Part shown: one piece after another, positions 19,180-30,184 of the stretch
How positions within the stretch are numbered: the first letter of the stretch is position 1
How the letters are laid out: every line of letters starts with the position of its first letter
Origin: Piliocolobus tephrosceles
Lineage: Eukaryota; Chordata; Mammalia; Primates; Cercopithecidae
Assembly (NCBI RefSeq): GCF_002776525.5
Contig: NC_045446.1
Location: 63,787,829 to 63,851,828 of the forward strand
Length of the DNA stretch: 64,000 bases
Reading direction: 5' to 3'
Notes under the pieces: generated by a model
Told to the model about the DNA's origin: nothing
Databases searched by the model: none
What the model saw: the letters and a program-made list of their open reading frames with translations, nothing else
Position numbers and translations under genes: made by a program

Positions 19180-20396
19180 TCTACCCTAGACATGGACACA
19201 GACTATGACAACATGGGCTGTGGGAACTGGTAGTCCTGAGGTTGTAGGGGCACAGAGAAAGGAGCCCTTAACCTAGGTATGGGTGGAAGTGTCTTAAGCT
19301 GACTGAAAAGACAAATGCTCTTCCAACTATGGTCTTGTGGGAGTTGCTAACTTAGATGAAGAGGAAACAAGAACTAAAGCAGCACTCAGTCAGTGCCAAG
19401 AGGTCTCTGGATGAGGCTGGATCTGCAGTGTGATGGGTGGAAACGGGGGTCAGCAGGGTCAAACCATCAGGGGCCTTGGATGCCAGGGAAGGAGCTTGAA
19501 CTATATACTAACTCCCAGGCCATGAAATGCCTCCAAAAATGTGAAGCAAAGGAAGGACATGGTTGAACCTGGAAGTTCGATCTCACACACACACAGATAT
19601 TCATTCTCATAGACAACACAGTCTTAACCCAGACAAAACCATCTCTGCAAACTGTCTGGGCAGCCCAGGTACTGCCTGGCTGCTCATAGCCAGCCCACTT
19701 GGGGGTGCTCAACTCCACATCCATTCCTGAGACCACCTGCCTCCATCAGCCCCTCCTAGAGGAGATTCTATAGACAGCGAGTGTCTGTGGCACTCTGAGC
19801 ATCCCGGCAGTGAGCGCTTCTCCAAAATCAGGTATATGACTCAGTCTCAGAACTAGAGCCCTACATTCAGAATACCTGGCTGGAAATGACCCTAGATGCC
19901 CTCTAAAACAGATTTGCCTCCCCTTTGCCCCACCTGATAGGGACCATTCTACTGCTTTCTGCCACCCATAGGGACTGGGAGAACTCTTAGCTTTTCCCTT
20001 TCCTGCCCTTGCGGGATAGCTCAGTCTGTGAGACCTCCTTCGTCAGGAGTTGAGATCTGCCTCCTGAGACCTCCCAGGATTGGGTCCCAGATTTACTTCT
20101 GACCTCATATCACAGTGTTCCCCAACCTTAGAACTTCCCACAGAGGTTTGGAGACATCTTAAGTGGTCATCAGGAGACTTCATTGTCAGAATCCTGGTCC
20201 AATCAGTCTATCACCCTTAAACCTGAAGCACAGAACCTTGAGGTTTGACCCTTTCTAAGTTGGTCACCAGCCTTGGGGATGAAAAGAGGTAACAAGCTAA
20301 GGCCAGGATATGCTTAGGCAGGAACATGTGCTGAATATAGAAAGAGTTCCAACTGCAAAGCAGATGTCAGCCTCTGTCTTCTCAGATTGTCACCTT
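19180..20396. other. intergenic, no gene recognised
   Basis: Mostly unique-looking sequence with no open frame or RNA gene I can support. A short tRNA-like string near 20010 was judged too weak. Confidence 0.5.
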
Positions 20397-20397
20397 C

Positions 20398-20710
20398 TGG
20401 CAGGGCATGGTGGCTCACGTCTGTAATCCCAGCACTTTGGGAGGCTGAGGCAGGTGGATCACTTGAGGTCAGGAGTAGAAGACCAGCCTGGCCAACCTGG
20501 TGAAACCCCATCTCTCCTAAAAATACAAAAATTAGCCAGGTGTGGTGGTGGGCACCTGTAATCCCAGCTACTCGGGAGGCTGAGGCAGGAGAATTGCTGG
20601 GACTCGGGAGGCGGAGGTTGCAGTGAGCTGAGATGGCGCCACTGCACTCCAGCCTGGGCAACAGAGCGAGACTCCTTCTCAAAACAAAATGAAACAAACA
20701 AACAAATAAA
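20398..20710 (+). mobile_element. AluS
   Basis: GGCAGGGCATGGTGGCTCAC to GACTCCTTCTCAAAACAAAA, with a complex A-rich tail (AAACAAACAAACAAATAAAA). Confidence 0.9.
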
Positions 20711-21430
20711 AACACACATCACCTTCTTCTAGTATATCAGGGGAGGAAGGAGGCCTTCTCCACTGGCCAGCTGCTCTCCCCCACACCCTACTGGTTACCA
20801 TTTGGACATCTTAGCAAGATTCTCTTAAATGGATGCCTGTTCTCTCTAACTGGACACCAAGTATGGGATCAATGTGGGGTGGTTTTCCTTTACTGTCCTA
20901 GTTTTCATTCTCCATGTCATCACCAGCCCCATCAAAGCATGTGCATCAGACTTCATAGAAATGGTGGAGTAACAAAGGAAAAAGAAGGAAATGAAAAAAT
21001 AAAACAAAATTACTCTTTATCCCCTCAGTAAGGGCACAGGTTTTTAGTTCACTTGCAGAAGTTCCTACTTCCTCACCTCAAACCCGTGTCCTCTGTTCTG
21101 GCTTTCTCCAAAAACCTCTCCACATTTCTGCCAGTGGTGCTTTCCAGTCAGCTCACTGAACAAAGCAATGAGTGCAAATAGATGTTCCCAATGCAGTTTG
21201 CTTCAAAATCTCTCGACTAGTAGGACTGTAACATGAATTTTTAATCCTTCCAGCTGTCCAGTAGACAATTTTTAAATTATTCACACACACATTAAGACAG
21301 ACATTAATCCTCATAGACTGAACAGTCTAATCTGGAGGTGGCCAATGGACGACATCTGGCCCAAACATTGTTTTGTCTGGTCAACACATGGTTTTCAAAA
21401 AGTTTTGAATTAAAATGGGCAAAGATGAAA
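20711..21430. other. intergenic, mostly unassigned
   Basis: No gene seen. 21325-21425 (GGTGGCCAATGGACGACATC, TGGCCCAAACATTG) looks like the end of an old DNA-transposon copy but is too diverged to name. Confidence 0.4.
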
Positions 21431-21439
21431 AAGACAGAC

Positions 21440-21900
21440 GACACTAAGACTGATATGGAATCTCATACACTGCTGGAATAACTGTAAAGTTAAACTGGTA
21501 CAATTGCTTTGGAAACTGATTGGTAAGGCCAAGCATATGCATACATTATAACCAATCAACTCTTCTCCTAGGGTGCACCCAACAGAATTGTGTACTTACC
21601 TTCACCAAAAGGTAGGTAGAAAAGTGTTTATAATAGCAATGGAAAAAACTTAAATTCTACAGGATAAATCCACTGGTAATATTCACAAAATGGAATGATA
21701 GTCAATCACAAAATGGAATGATAGTCAATAGAATTAATTATTCACAAGTATATGCAAAATTATGAATGTAATAAAAAAATACATCAAAAAAGCAGAGAGG
21801 ACAGGGAGTGGGGGTGGGACAATAGACTGATACTTTGGCAAGTTTCCTGTACCTTATGTGAAGTAGTACAATATTAAGTATATGCTGATAAGTCAAACAT
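21440..21900 (+). mobile_element. L1M 3' fragment
   Basis: Follows the L1 ORF2/3' order: ACTGCTGGAATAACTG, TTGCTTTGGAAACTGATTGG, CACCCAACAGAATTGTGTAC, TTCACCAAAAGG, then the CAAAATGGAATGATAG segment. Many stops; inactive. Confidence 0.65.
21683..21728 (+). repeat. 23-bp perfect tandem duplication
   Basis: TCACAAAATGGAATGATAG plus TCAA is present twice in direct succession inside the L1M fragment. Confidence 0.95.
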
Positions 21901-22180
21901 GCACATTGGAGTCCCTAGATCAACTGGAAGCCAGGTTTCTTAGTGGTGAAGTAGAAATTTACAGATAAGCAAAGGGAGGAAGCTAGAATGATTCATGTGG
22001 TAATGGGTTAGAGTTGACATCAGTATGAACTTATGTCTAGCTTGACATAGAGACGGGATTATATACAGAAATATTTACAGATATGTGTCTATACACATGT
22101 CAGTACATACATATATTTCCTTCATCTGCCAGCTGAGAGAGCCTCAAAGAAAACACCTCAGTGGAAATGAACACACCTAG

Positions 22181-22463
22181 GCTGGGCGTGGTGGCTCATG
22201 CCTGTTATCTCAGCAATTTGGAAGTCCACGGCAGGTGGATAACCTGAAGTCGAGACCAGCCTGGCCAACATGGCGAAACTCCATCTCTACTAAAAATACA
22301 AAAATTAGCTGGGCAAGGTGGCGTGCACCTGTAATACCATCTACTGGGGAGGCTGAGGCAGGAGAATCATTTGATCCCAGGAGGCAGAGGTTGCAGCGAG
22401 CTGTGATCGTGCCTCTGCATTCCAGCCTGGGTGACAGAGAGACTCTGTCTCAAAAAAAAAAAA
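22181..22463 (+). mobile_element. AluS, first part of a composite insertion
   Basis: GGCTGGGCGTGGTGGCTCAT to an A-run. GAAATGAACACACCTAG stands just before it and again at 22971, after the third Alu segment. Confidence 0.9.
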
Positions 22464-22473
22464 ATGCCGTGTA

Positions 22474-22777
22474 TGGCCGGGCGCGGTGGCTCAAGCCTGT
22501 AATCCCAGCACTTTGGGAGGCCGAGACGGGTGGATCACGAGGTCAGGAGATCGAGACCATCCTGGCTAACACGGTGAAACCCCGTCTCTACTAAAAAATA
22601 CAAAAAAAGAAAAGCTAGCCGGGCGAGGTGGCGGGCACCTGTAGTCCCAGCTACTCGGGAGGCTGAGGCCAGAGAATGGCATGAACCCGGGAGGCGGAGC
22701 TTGCAGTGAGCTGAGATCCGGCCACTGCACTCCAGCCTGGGCAACAGAGCGAGACTCCGTCTCAAAAAGAAAAAAAA
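22474..22777 (+). mobile_element. AluY, Old World monkey type, nested
   Basis: Full length with AGATCCGGCCACTGCACTCC. Flanked by GCCGTGTAT and GCCGTGTGT, so it was inserted into the older Alu array. Confidence 0.9.
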
Positions 22778-22778
22778 G

Positions 22779-22970
22779 CCGTGTGTGGTGGCACGCACCT
22801 TTAGTCCTAGCTACTTGGGAGGCTGAGGCAGGAGAATCACTTGAACCTGGGAGGCAGGGGCTGCAGTGAGCCAAGATCACACCATTGCACTCCAGCCTGG
22901 GCGACAAGCGAGACTCTGTGTCAAAAACAAAAACAAAAACAGAAAAAAGAAAAGAAAAGAGAAAAAAAAG
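22779..22970 (+). mobile_element. Alu right-hand portion, end of the composite
   Basis: GCCGTGTGTGGTGGCACGCA to a long A-rich tail (CAAAAACAAAAAC, GAAAAGAAAAGAG), followed by the 17-bp target duplication. Confidence 0.85.
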
Positions 22971-23003
22971 AAATGAACACACCTAGCCCCACATCTTTTG
23001 TGT

Positions 23004-23610
23004 TTGTTTGTTTGTTTGTTTTTTGAGATGGAGTCTCGCTCTGTCGCCAGGCTGGAATGCAGTGGTGCAATCTCTACTCACGACTCACTGCAACCTCTGC
23101 CTCCCAGGTTCAAGCAATTCTCCTGCCTCACCCTCCCAAGTAGCTGGGACTACAGGCACATGCCACCATGCCCAGCTAATTTTCGTTTTTTGTTTTTTGG
23201 TTTTTTTGAGACAAAGTCTCACTCTGTTGCCCAGGCTGGAGTGCAGTGGCGAGATCTCAGTTCACTGCAAGTTCCGCCTCCTAGGTTCAGGCCATTCTCC
23301 TGCCTCAGCCTCCCGAGTAGCTGGGACTACAGGCGCCTGCCACTGCGCTTGGCTAATTTTTTGTATTTTTTAGTAGAGACGGGGTTTCACCATATTAGCC
23401 AGGATGGTCTCGATCTCCTGACCTCGTGATCCGCCTGCCTCCCAAAGTGCTGGGATTACAGGCGTGAGCCACTGTGCCCCGCTAATTTTTGTATTTGGGC
23501 ACGAATGGGGTTTCACCATGTTAGACAGAGATGGTCTCAACTCTTGACCTCGTGATCCGCCTGCCTCAGTCTCCCAAAGTGCCGGGATTACAGAGCCGCC
23601 ACACCTGGCC
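23004..23610 (-). mobile_element. antisense Alu with a younger antisense AluY nested in it
   Basis: Outer Alu 23004-23188 and 23484-23610; inner Alu 23189-23483 with GAGACAAAGTCTCACTCTGT and a CTAATTTT junction repeated on both sides. Confidence 0.85.
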
Positions 23611-23635
23611 CCACATCATTTCTAATACCAGTTCT

Positions 23636-24072
23636 CCAGTCAAAGAAATCAGAGCTCCTTGGAGAAATGGCTGGTTACAGGACTGGATAAAGAAGTATCC
23701 ATGATGAGTCTGGAGCATCATGTACTGGCCATAAAGAAGTACTCAAAAGACCAAAACAAATGCACATCGATGGGGGGTACATCAAAGGGGCAAAATAACT
23801 GAAAGAGCTGGAACAATTTGGGCAACCAAATAAAGTAGTATTAGATTATAACCCAAAGTATAAAATAAGTATCCATGAGTCCATACTGATATAAATTATT
23901 GAACAGATAAATAAATGGGGAAGAAGAGACAAATCTCCCTTGCAGAATTCCAAACAATTTACATAGCTATTCCCCCCTAAAGAAGAACAAATCCCAACTC
24001 CTTAAGTATGGGCTGCACATACAGATATCCTTCAAAGAATAGAGACGGAAAGGCAGTAGGTGAGAAGAGTAA
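23636..24072 (+). mobile_element. L1M 3' UTR fragment
   Basis: AGCTCCTTGGAGAAATGGCT, CATGAGTCCATACTGATATA and TCCCAACTCCTTAAGTATGG are typical of old L1M 3' UTRs. Confidence 0.6.
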
Positions 24073-24365
24073 CTTTTTTTTTTTTTTGGAGATGGAGTCT
24101 CACTCTGTCGTCCAGGCTGGAGTGCAGTGGTGTGATCCTGGCTCACTGCAACCTCTGACTCCCTGGTTCAAGTGATTCTCCTGCCTCAGCCTCTGGAGTA
24201 GCTGGGATTATAGGCACACGCCACCATGCCCACCTAATTTTTGTATTTTTAGGAGAGAAGGAGTTTCACCATGTTGGCCAGGATGGTCTTGATGTCCTGA
24301 CCTTGTGATCTGCCCACCTCAGCCTCCCAAAGTGCTGATTACAGGCGTGAACCACTGCGTCCAGC
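24073..24365 (-). mobile_element. antisense AluS
   Basis: T-run, GGAGATGGAGTCTCACTCTG to CACTGCGTCCAGCC, inserted at the junction of two L1 pieces. Confidence 0.9.
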
Positions 24366-24861
24366 CTATACATTCATCTTTTAACAGGCATTTGGGTTGT
24401 TTCTAGTTCTTGGCTAATACTAGCTACTATTAATTTTGTCTACAAGTTTTTTTTTGTTTTTTTGTTTTTTTGTTTTGAGACAGGCTGGAATGCAGACAGG
24501 CTGGAATGCAGAGGCAAAATCACAGCTTACTGTAGCCTCGACCTCCTAGGCTCAAGCAATCCCGCCACCTCAGCCTCTCAAGTAACTGGGATCACAGGCA
24601 TGTGCCACTACACCTGGCTAATATTTTTATTTTTGTAGAGATGGGGTCTCCCTGTGTTGCCCAGGCTGGTTTCAAATTCCTGGGCTCACGTGATCCTCCC
24701 ACCTCAGTCTCCCAAAGTACTGGGATTACAAGCATGAGCCACCACACTCAGCCTGTGTACAAGTCTTTGTATGGACACATGCTTTCATGTCTTGTGGGTA
24801 AATATTGAATAGATGGGTTATATGACAAACACATATTTAACTTTAAATGATACCAAGCAAC
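24366..24861 (-). mobile_element. L1M fragment split by antisense AluJ
   Basis: 24366-24448 and 24755-24861 are L1 (TTTGGGTTGTTTCTAGTTCT, then GTACAAGTCTTTGTATGGAC). The AluJ at 24449-24754 has a 16-bp tandem duplication, GACAGGCTGGAATGCA, at 24479-24510. Confidence 0.65.
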
Positions 24862-25177
24862 TTTTTTTTTTGTTTTTTTGTTTTTGAGACATGGTCTTGC
24901 TCTGTCACCCAGGCTGGAGTGCAGTGGCATGATCTTGGCTCACTGAAACCACCTCCCAGGTTCAAGCGATTCTCCTGCCTCAGCCTCCTGAGTAGCTGGG
25001 ACTACAGGCGTGCGCCACCACACCTGGCTAATTTTTTTATTTTTAGTAGAGACGGGGTTTCACCATGTTGGCCAGGCTGGTCTCAAACTTCTGACCTCAA
25101 CATGATTGAGCTCCACTGCACTCCAGCCTGGGCAACAGAGCGAGACTCTGTCTAAAAAAAAAAAAAAAAAAAAAAAA
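24862..25177 (-). mobile_element. antisense Alu joined to a + strand Alu 3' end
   Basis: 24862-25100 is antisense Alu, cut after GTCTCAAACTTCTGACCTC. 25105-25177 is a sense Alu 3' end (CTCCACTGCACTCCAGCCTG plus A-tail). The two arms are separated by only a few bases. Confidence 0.8.
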
Positions 25178-25290
25178 TCATCCCCTAAAGGCTTAACTCT
25201 TCTAGCACCAACTCAATCAAAAGTCCAAAGTCCATAGTCTCATCTGAGACTGAAGGCAAGTTCCTTCCTCATATGATTTTCTGTAAGATT

Positions 25291-25600
25291 AAAAACAAGT
25301 TATTGGCTCACACCTGTAATCCCAGCACTTTGGGAGGCTAAAGCAGGTATACTGCTCGAGCCCAGGAGTTCAAGACCAGCCTGAGCAACATAGTGAGACC
25401 CCATCTCTACCCAAACTACAAAAATTAGCCAGGCATGGTGGCACATGCCTGTGGTCCCAGCTACTTGAGAGGCTGAGGTGGTAAGATTGCTTGAGCCTGG
25501 GAGGGAAGAGGTTGCAGTGAGCTGAGATCATGCCACTGCACTCTACCCTGGGTGACAGAGTAAGACCCTGTCTAAACAACCACCACCACCACCACCAACC
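25291..25600 (+). mobile_element. Alu inside the MaLR element, (CCA)n tail
   Basis: TTGGCTCACACCTGTAATCC to GACCCTGTCTAAACAACC, then ACCACCACCACCACCAACC instead of a plain A-tail. Confidence 0.85.
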
Positions 25601-26675
25601 ACCCCCCGACCAAAAACACAAGTTACTTACTTTGAGGATACAAGGGTTATATAGGCACTGAGTAAATATTCCCATTCCAAAAGGGAGAAATCAGCCAAAA
25701 GAACAAGGCAATAGGCCCGAAGCAAGTCTGAAACCCAGAAGGGCAGACATTAAACCTTAAAGCTCCAAAATAATCTCCTTTGACTCCAAATCCCACATCC
25801 AAGGCACCCTGATGCAAAGGTTGGCCTCCCAAGTCCTTAGGCAGCTCCACCTCTGTGGCTGCTGTCACAGGTTAGAGTTGAGTTTTTGCAGCTTTTCTAA
25901 ACTCAGGGTGCAAGCTGCTCATGGCTGTAGCATTCTGCAGTCTGGAGGGCAGTGGCCCCTCTTCCCACAGTTCCACTTGGCATTGCCCTGGTAGTGACTC
26001 TTTGTGGGGGCTCCCATACCACATTTTCCCTCTGCACTGCCCTAGTAAAGGCTCTCTGTGGCGGTTCTGCCCTGTGGCAGGCTTCTGCCTGGGCACCCAG
26101 GCTTTCCCACACATCCTCTGAAATCTCATTGGAAGCTTCCAAGTCTCCTTCACTCTTGCATTCTTCACAGCTGCAGGCTTAACATCACGTGAAAGCCACC
26201 AAGGGTTATGGTTTGTGCCCCCTGGAATAGCAGCTCGAGCTGTATCTGGGGCCCTTTGAGCAGTATCCTAAGGCTGTGCAGGGCAGCAGGGCCCTGAGCC
26301 TGGGCCCTGAAACCATTCTTTCCTCCTAGGCCTCTGATGGGAGGGACTTGACCAAAGACTTCTGAAATGGCCTTGAGGCCTTTTCCCACTGTCTTGACTA
26401 TTAGCACTTGGCTCCTGTTTAGTCATACAAATTTCCCTAGCAAGCTATTGCTTGTATTCCTCTCCCGAAAATGTTTTTTCCTTCTCTACCACAGGATAGG
26501 ATATACATTTTCCAAATTTTAATGCTCCTCTTCCCATTTAAATGTTATCTTCCAACTCTAAGATACTCCTTTGCTCTCATATCTGATTGCAGGCTGTGAG
26601 GCAGGCATGCCACCCCTTGAATGCTTTGCTGCTTGGAAATTTCTTTAGCTAGGCACCCTAGCTGAAGGTCATCAC

Positions 26676-26982
26676 TGTTTTTTTATTCTTTTGAGATGGA
26701 GTCTTACTCTATCGTCCAGGCTGGAGTGCAGTGGCACGATCTCGGCTCACTGCAACCTCTGTCTCCTGGATTCAAGCGATTCTCCTGCCTCAGCCTCCCC
26801 AATAGGAGTAGCTGGGATTACAGGCGTGCGCCACCACACCCAGCTAATTTTTGTAGTTTTAATTGAGATGGGGTTTCACCATGTTTGCCAGGCTGGTCTC
26901 GAACTCCTGACCTCAAGTGACCCACCTGCCGTGGCCTCCCAAAGCGCTGGGATTATAGGTGTGAGCCACTATGCCTGGCCAG
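26676..26982 (-). mobile_element. antisense AluS inside the MaLR element
   Basis: TTTTGAGATGGAGTCTTACT to CACTATGCCTGGCC; GGTCATCACT and GATCATCACT flank it as an imperfect target duplication. Confidence 0.9.
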
Positions 26983-27374
26983 AAGATCATCACTCTTAAG
27001 TTCAACCCTCCACAAAGCCCTAGGACATGAACACAATGGTAATGTTCTTTGCTAAGGTGTTAACAAGAGTGATCTTCATTCCAGTTCCCAATAAAGTCCT
27101 CATTTTCATTTGAGACCTCATCAGCCTGGTCTTCACCGTCTATATTTCTATTAGCATTTTGGTCATAACCATTTAACCAGTCTCTAAGAAATTTCAAAAT
27201 TTCCCTCATCTTCCCTCCAAACTTTCCCAACTTCTGCCCATTACCCAGTTCCAAAGTCTCTTCCACATCTTTAGGTATCTTTATAGCAATGCCCCACTTT
27301 ACCAATTTTCTGTTAGTACATTTTGCATTGCTATAAAGGAATATCTAAGGCTGGGTAATTTATAAAGAAGAGGT

Positions 27375-27995
27375 TTAAGCTGGGCGCGGTAGCTCACGTC
27401 TGTAATCCTAGCACTTTGGGAGGCTGGGGCGGGTGGATCATTTGAGGTCAGGAGTTCGAGACCAGCCTGGCAAACATGGTGAAACCCTGTCTCTACTAAA
27501 AATACAAAAACTAGCCGGACGTCATGGTGTGCACCTGTAATCCCAGCGACTCGGGAGGCTGAGGCAGGAGACTCGCTTGAACCTGGAAGGCAGAGGCTGC
27601 AGTGAGCTGAAACCGTACCACTGCACTCTAGCCTGGATGACAGGGCAAGACACCATCTCAAAAAAAAAAAAAAAAAAAAAAAAAAAAGAAAAGAAATAAA
27701 AGGCCAGGCGTGGTGGCTCACGCCTGTAATCCCAACACTTTGGGAGGCCGAGGCAGGCGGATCACGAGGTCAGGAGATCGAGACCATCCTGGCTAACACT
27801 GTGAAACTCTGTCTCTACTAAACACACAAAAATTAGCCGGGCGTGGTGGCAGGCACCTGTAGTCCCGGCTACTCGGGAGGCTCAGGCAGGACAATGGCGT
27901 GAACCCAGGAGGCAGAGCTTGCAGTGAGCTGAGATCGGGCCACTGCACTCCAGCCTGGGTGACAGAGCAAAACTCTGTCTCAAAAAAAAAAAAAA
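27375..27995 (+). mobile_element. two tandem sense Alus (AluS then AluY) in the MaLR LTR
   Basis: 27379-27700 is AluS with a long A-run; 27703-27995 is AluY with GAGATCGGGCCACTGCACTC. GTTTAA is found at both outer edges. Confidence 0.88.
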
Positions 27996-28157
27996 AGTTT
28001 AATTGACTCACAGTTCTGTGGGCTGTACAAGAAGTACGGTGCCAGCATTTGCTTCTGGTAGGCTTCAAAAAGCTTACAATCATGGCAGAAGGCAAAGGGG
28101 AGCTTTGCCCTGCTTTTTATCACATTGCAAAAGGAACAAGAATGCTACTTGTTTTCC

Positions 28158-28469
28158 TTTTTTTTTTTTTGAGACGGAGTCTTGCACTGTTGCACTGTTG
28201 CCAGGCTGGAATGCAGTGGCGCTATCTTGCCTCACTGCAACCCCCGCCTCCCGGGTTCAAGCAATTCTCCTGCCTTAGCCTCCCAAGTAGCTGGGACTAC
28301 AGGCACGCGCCACCATGTCTGGCTAATATTTTGTATTTTTAGTAGAGACGGGGTTAACACGGGGGTCACCGTGTTAACCAGGATGGTCTCAATCTCCCGA
28401 CCTTGTGATCTGCCCCCATCAGCCTCCCAAAGTGCTGGGATTACAGGCGTGAGCCACTGTGCCAGGCCA
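28158..28469 (-). mobile_element. antisense AluY
   Basis: GAGACGGAGTCTTGCACTGT with a TGCACTGT repeat, to CACTGTGCCAGGCC; a GGGGTTAACACGGGGGTCAC slip lies in the middle. Confidence 0.9.
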
Positions 28470-28591
28470 TGTATTCTGTTTTCTAATGAATGAGTTCCTC
28501 AATTTAATGTTCCAGCTTACTAACTCCATTCTAACTAACGGAATCCATTCTATCATTTATCCCATCTATGTGTTCCTTATCTTTCCTTTTA

Positions 28592-28874
28592 GAAACAGGG
28601 TCTTGCTTTGTTGCCCAGGCTGGAGGGTAGTGGTGCAATCAGAACTCACTGTAGCCTTGAACTCCTGGGTTCAAGAGATCCTCTCACCTCAGTCTTCTGA
28701 GTAGCTGAGACTGCAGGTGTGTGCCACCATGCCTGACTAATTTTTAAATTTTTTTGCAGAGATGGGGTCTCACCATATTGCCCAAGCTGGTCTTGAACTC
28801 CTAGGCTCAAGCTGTCCTCCCACCTCGGCCTCCCAAAGTGCTAGGATTACAGGCATGAAACACTGCACCTGGCT
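28592..28874 (-). mobile_element. antisense AluJ
   Basis: AGAAACAGGGTCTTGCTTTG to GAAACACTGCACCTGGC; strongly diverged. Confidence 0.85.
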
Positions 28875-29360
28875 GTGCTCATTTCAACAATTAAAAACTT
28901 TTCACACGTATGATTCTAAATTCTTGTTTCATATCTTATCTCCTTAATATTTATCATGTCATCCTTAAATTATTGGTTTTCTTTCCCAAAGTATTTCTGC
29001 TTCAGATATTTACTTTTACTTTTGAGGCAGTTTTTTTGGTATTCAACTATATTGCTGTGTGCGTTCAAATTCTCCTCAGGGTATAGGCTACTAATCTGGA
29101 AGGCACAGGGGACAAGACTGTCAAGGAGAGGGGACAAACTTTGGGGCAAAGAGCTCTAGGAACTCTAAGACCACATATAATCACTCCCACTCAGTATCAG
29201 TATCATCCCCCCAAGCCATAACTTATTTCAGGGCCTTGCCTTTATTTCCATCGACTTATTAGGGCTTTTGTACTGCCCTAATATTACTCTCGTTGACACT
29301 TGCACTAGTATTCTGGCCTGTGGCCTTCATTTTACGGTAAGGTGTTCAGTTATGGTTATC
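28875..29360. other. intergenic, no gene recognised
   Basis: AT-rich sequence, then ordinary mixed sequence, with no supported feature. Confidence 0.4.
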
Positions 29361-29361
29361 C

Positions 29362-29562
29362 CAAGGCAGGGATTGCCCTTTTCTCTGTAAAGGGCCAGAT
29401 AGTAAATGGCTTTTTTGGCTTTTAGGGCCATAAGGTCTGTGGCAGCTATTAAATTCTGCCGTTACAGTGAGAAAGTATGGCTGAGTTCCAATAAAACTTA
29501 ATTTTAAAAACTGGTTCCAGGATGGATTTGGTGGGAGGGCCACAGTTTGCTGGCTCCAGTCC
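29362..29562 (+). mobile_element. hAT-Charlie-type non-autonomous DNA transposon
   Basis: CTCTGTAAAGGGCCAGATAG, GGGCCATAAGGTCTGTGGCA, GTTCCAATAAAACTTAATTT and GTTTGCTGGCTCCAG follow a common mammalian MER-type hAT element; exact name not fixed. Confidence 0.6.
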
Positions 29563-29606
29563 CAAAGCAAAGGTATAGTTAGGAGTAAGGAGGCAAAAGC
29601 AGATCT

Positions 29607-29898
29607 TTTTTTTTTTTGAGACGGAGTCTGGCTCTGTCACCCAGGCTGGAGTGCAGTGGCCGGATCTCAGCTCACTGCTGGCTCCGCCTCCTGGGTTCAC
29701 ACCATTCTCCTGCCTCAGCCTCCCAAGTAGCTGGGACTACAGGGGCATGCCACCTCGCCCGGCTAATTTTTTGCATTTTTAGTAGAGACGGGGTTTCACC
29801 GTGTTGGCCAGGATGGTCTCGATCTCCTGACCTCGTGATCCGCCTGTCTCGGCCTCCCAAAGTGCTGGGATTACAGGTATGAGTCACCGCGCCCGGCT
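29607..29898 (-). mobile_element. antisense AluY, Old World monkey type
   Basis: Contains GTGCAGTGGCCGGATCTCAG and ends GTCACCGCGCCCGGC. Confidence 0.92.
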
Positions 29899-30184
29899 TA
29901 AAAGTAGATCTTAAGATGCTTTTCTTAATATGTCCTATTACTGCCTCCACCAGGGACTATACCTTTCAAGTTGCCCCCTTCTCCTCCACCCCGCAACAAT
30001 ACCCCCATCAAAAAAAGATTCTTTGACTCCCCAGGAGTTCCTCACATTCGCTATTGTTATTTTTCTGGATTCTATCCATGTCTACTTTATAGGTCTAGGG
30101 AGGGAGAAGCATATGCTAATTCACCATCTTGGCAGGAATGGGAAACCAAGTCAATAATTGTTTTCTTTTGTGTTTTATTTATAT

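Larger units (their letters stand above)
25185..28157 (-). mobile_element. ERVL-MaLR retroelement (MST/THE1-like internal region and part of one LTR)
   Basis: Unique pieces at 25185-25290, 25605-26675, 26983-27374 and 27996-28157 line up as one antisense MaLR copy. Internal landmarks include CATTCCAAAAGGGAGAAATC and CTCCAAAATAATCTCCTTTG. The LTR part has GGCTGGGTAATTTATAAAG and CTTACAATCATGGCAGAAGG. It is broken by four Alus and many stops; only short open remnants survive, for example at 27060-27305. It cannot make protein or move. Confidence 0.7.

Noticed and set aside
20010..20034. GCGGGATAGCTCAGTCTGTGAG, tRNA-like
   Set aside because: Only about 16 bases resemble a tRNA D arm; no anticodon arm or T arm follows.
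22566..22982. 138-codon and many similar frames across 20-64 kb
   Set aside because: These are Alu translations (typical strings SPRLECSG, SWDYR, GFHHVGQAGL), not genes.
25560..25615. CCACCACC repeats as a possible CRISPR-like or regulatory array
   Set aside because: It is the degenerate tail of an Alu; no spacer structure, and the genome is a primate.
25872..27305. short - strand frames in the MaLR internal region
   Set aside because: Broken remnants of a degenerate retroelement; they do not form a continuous coding region.
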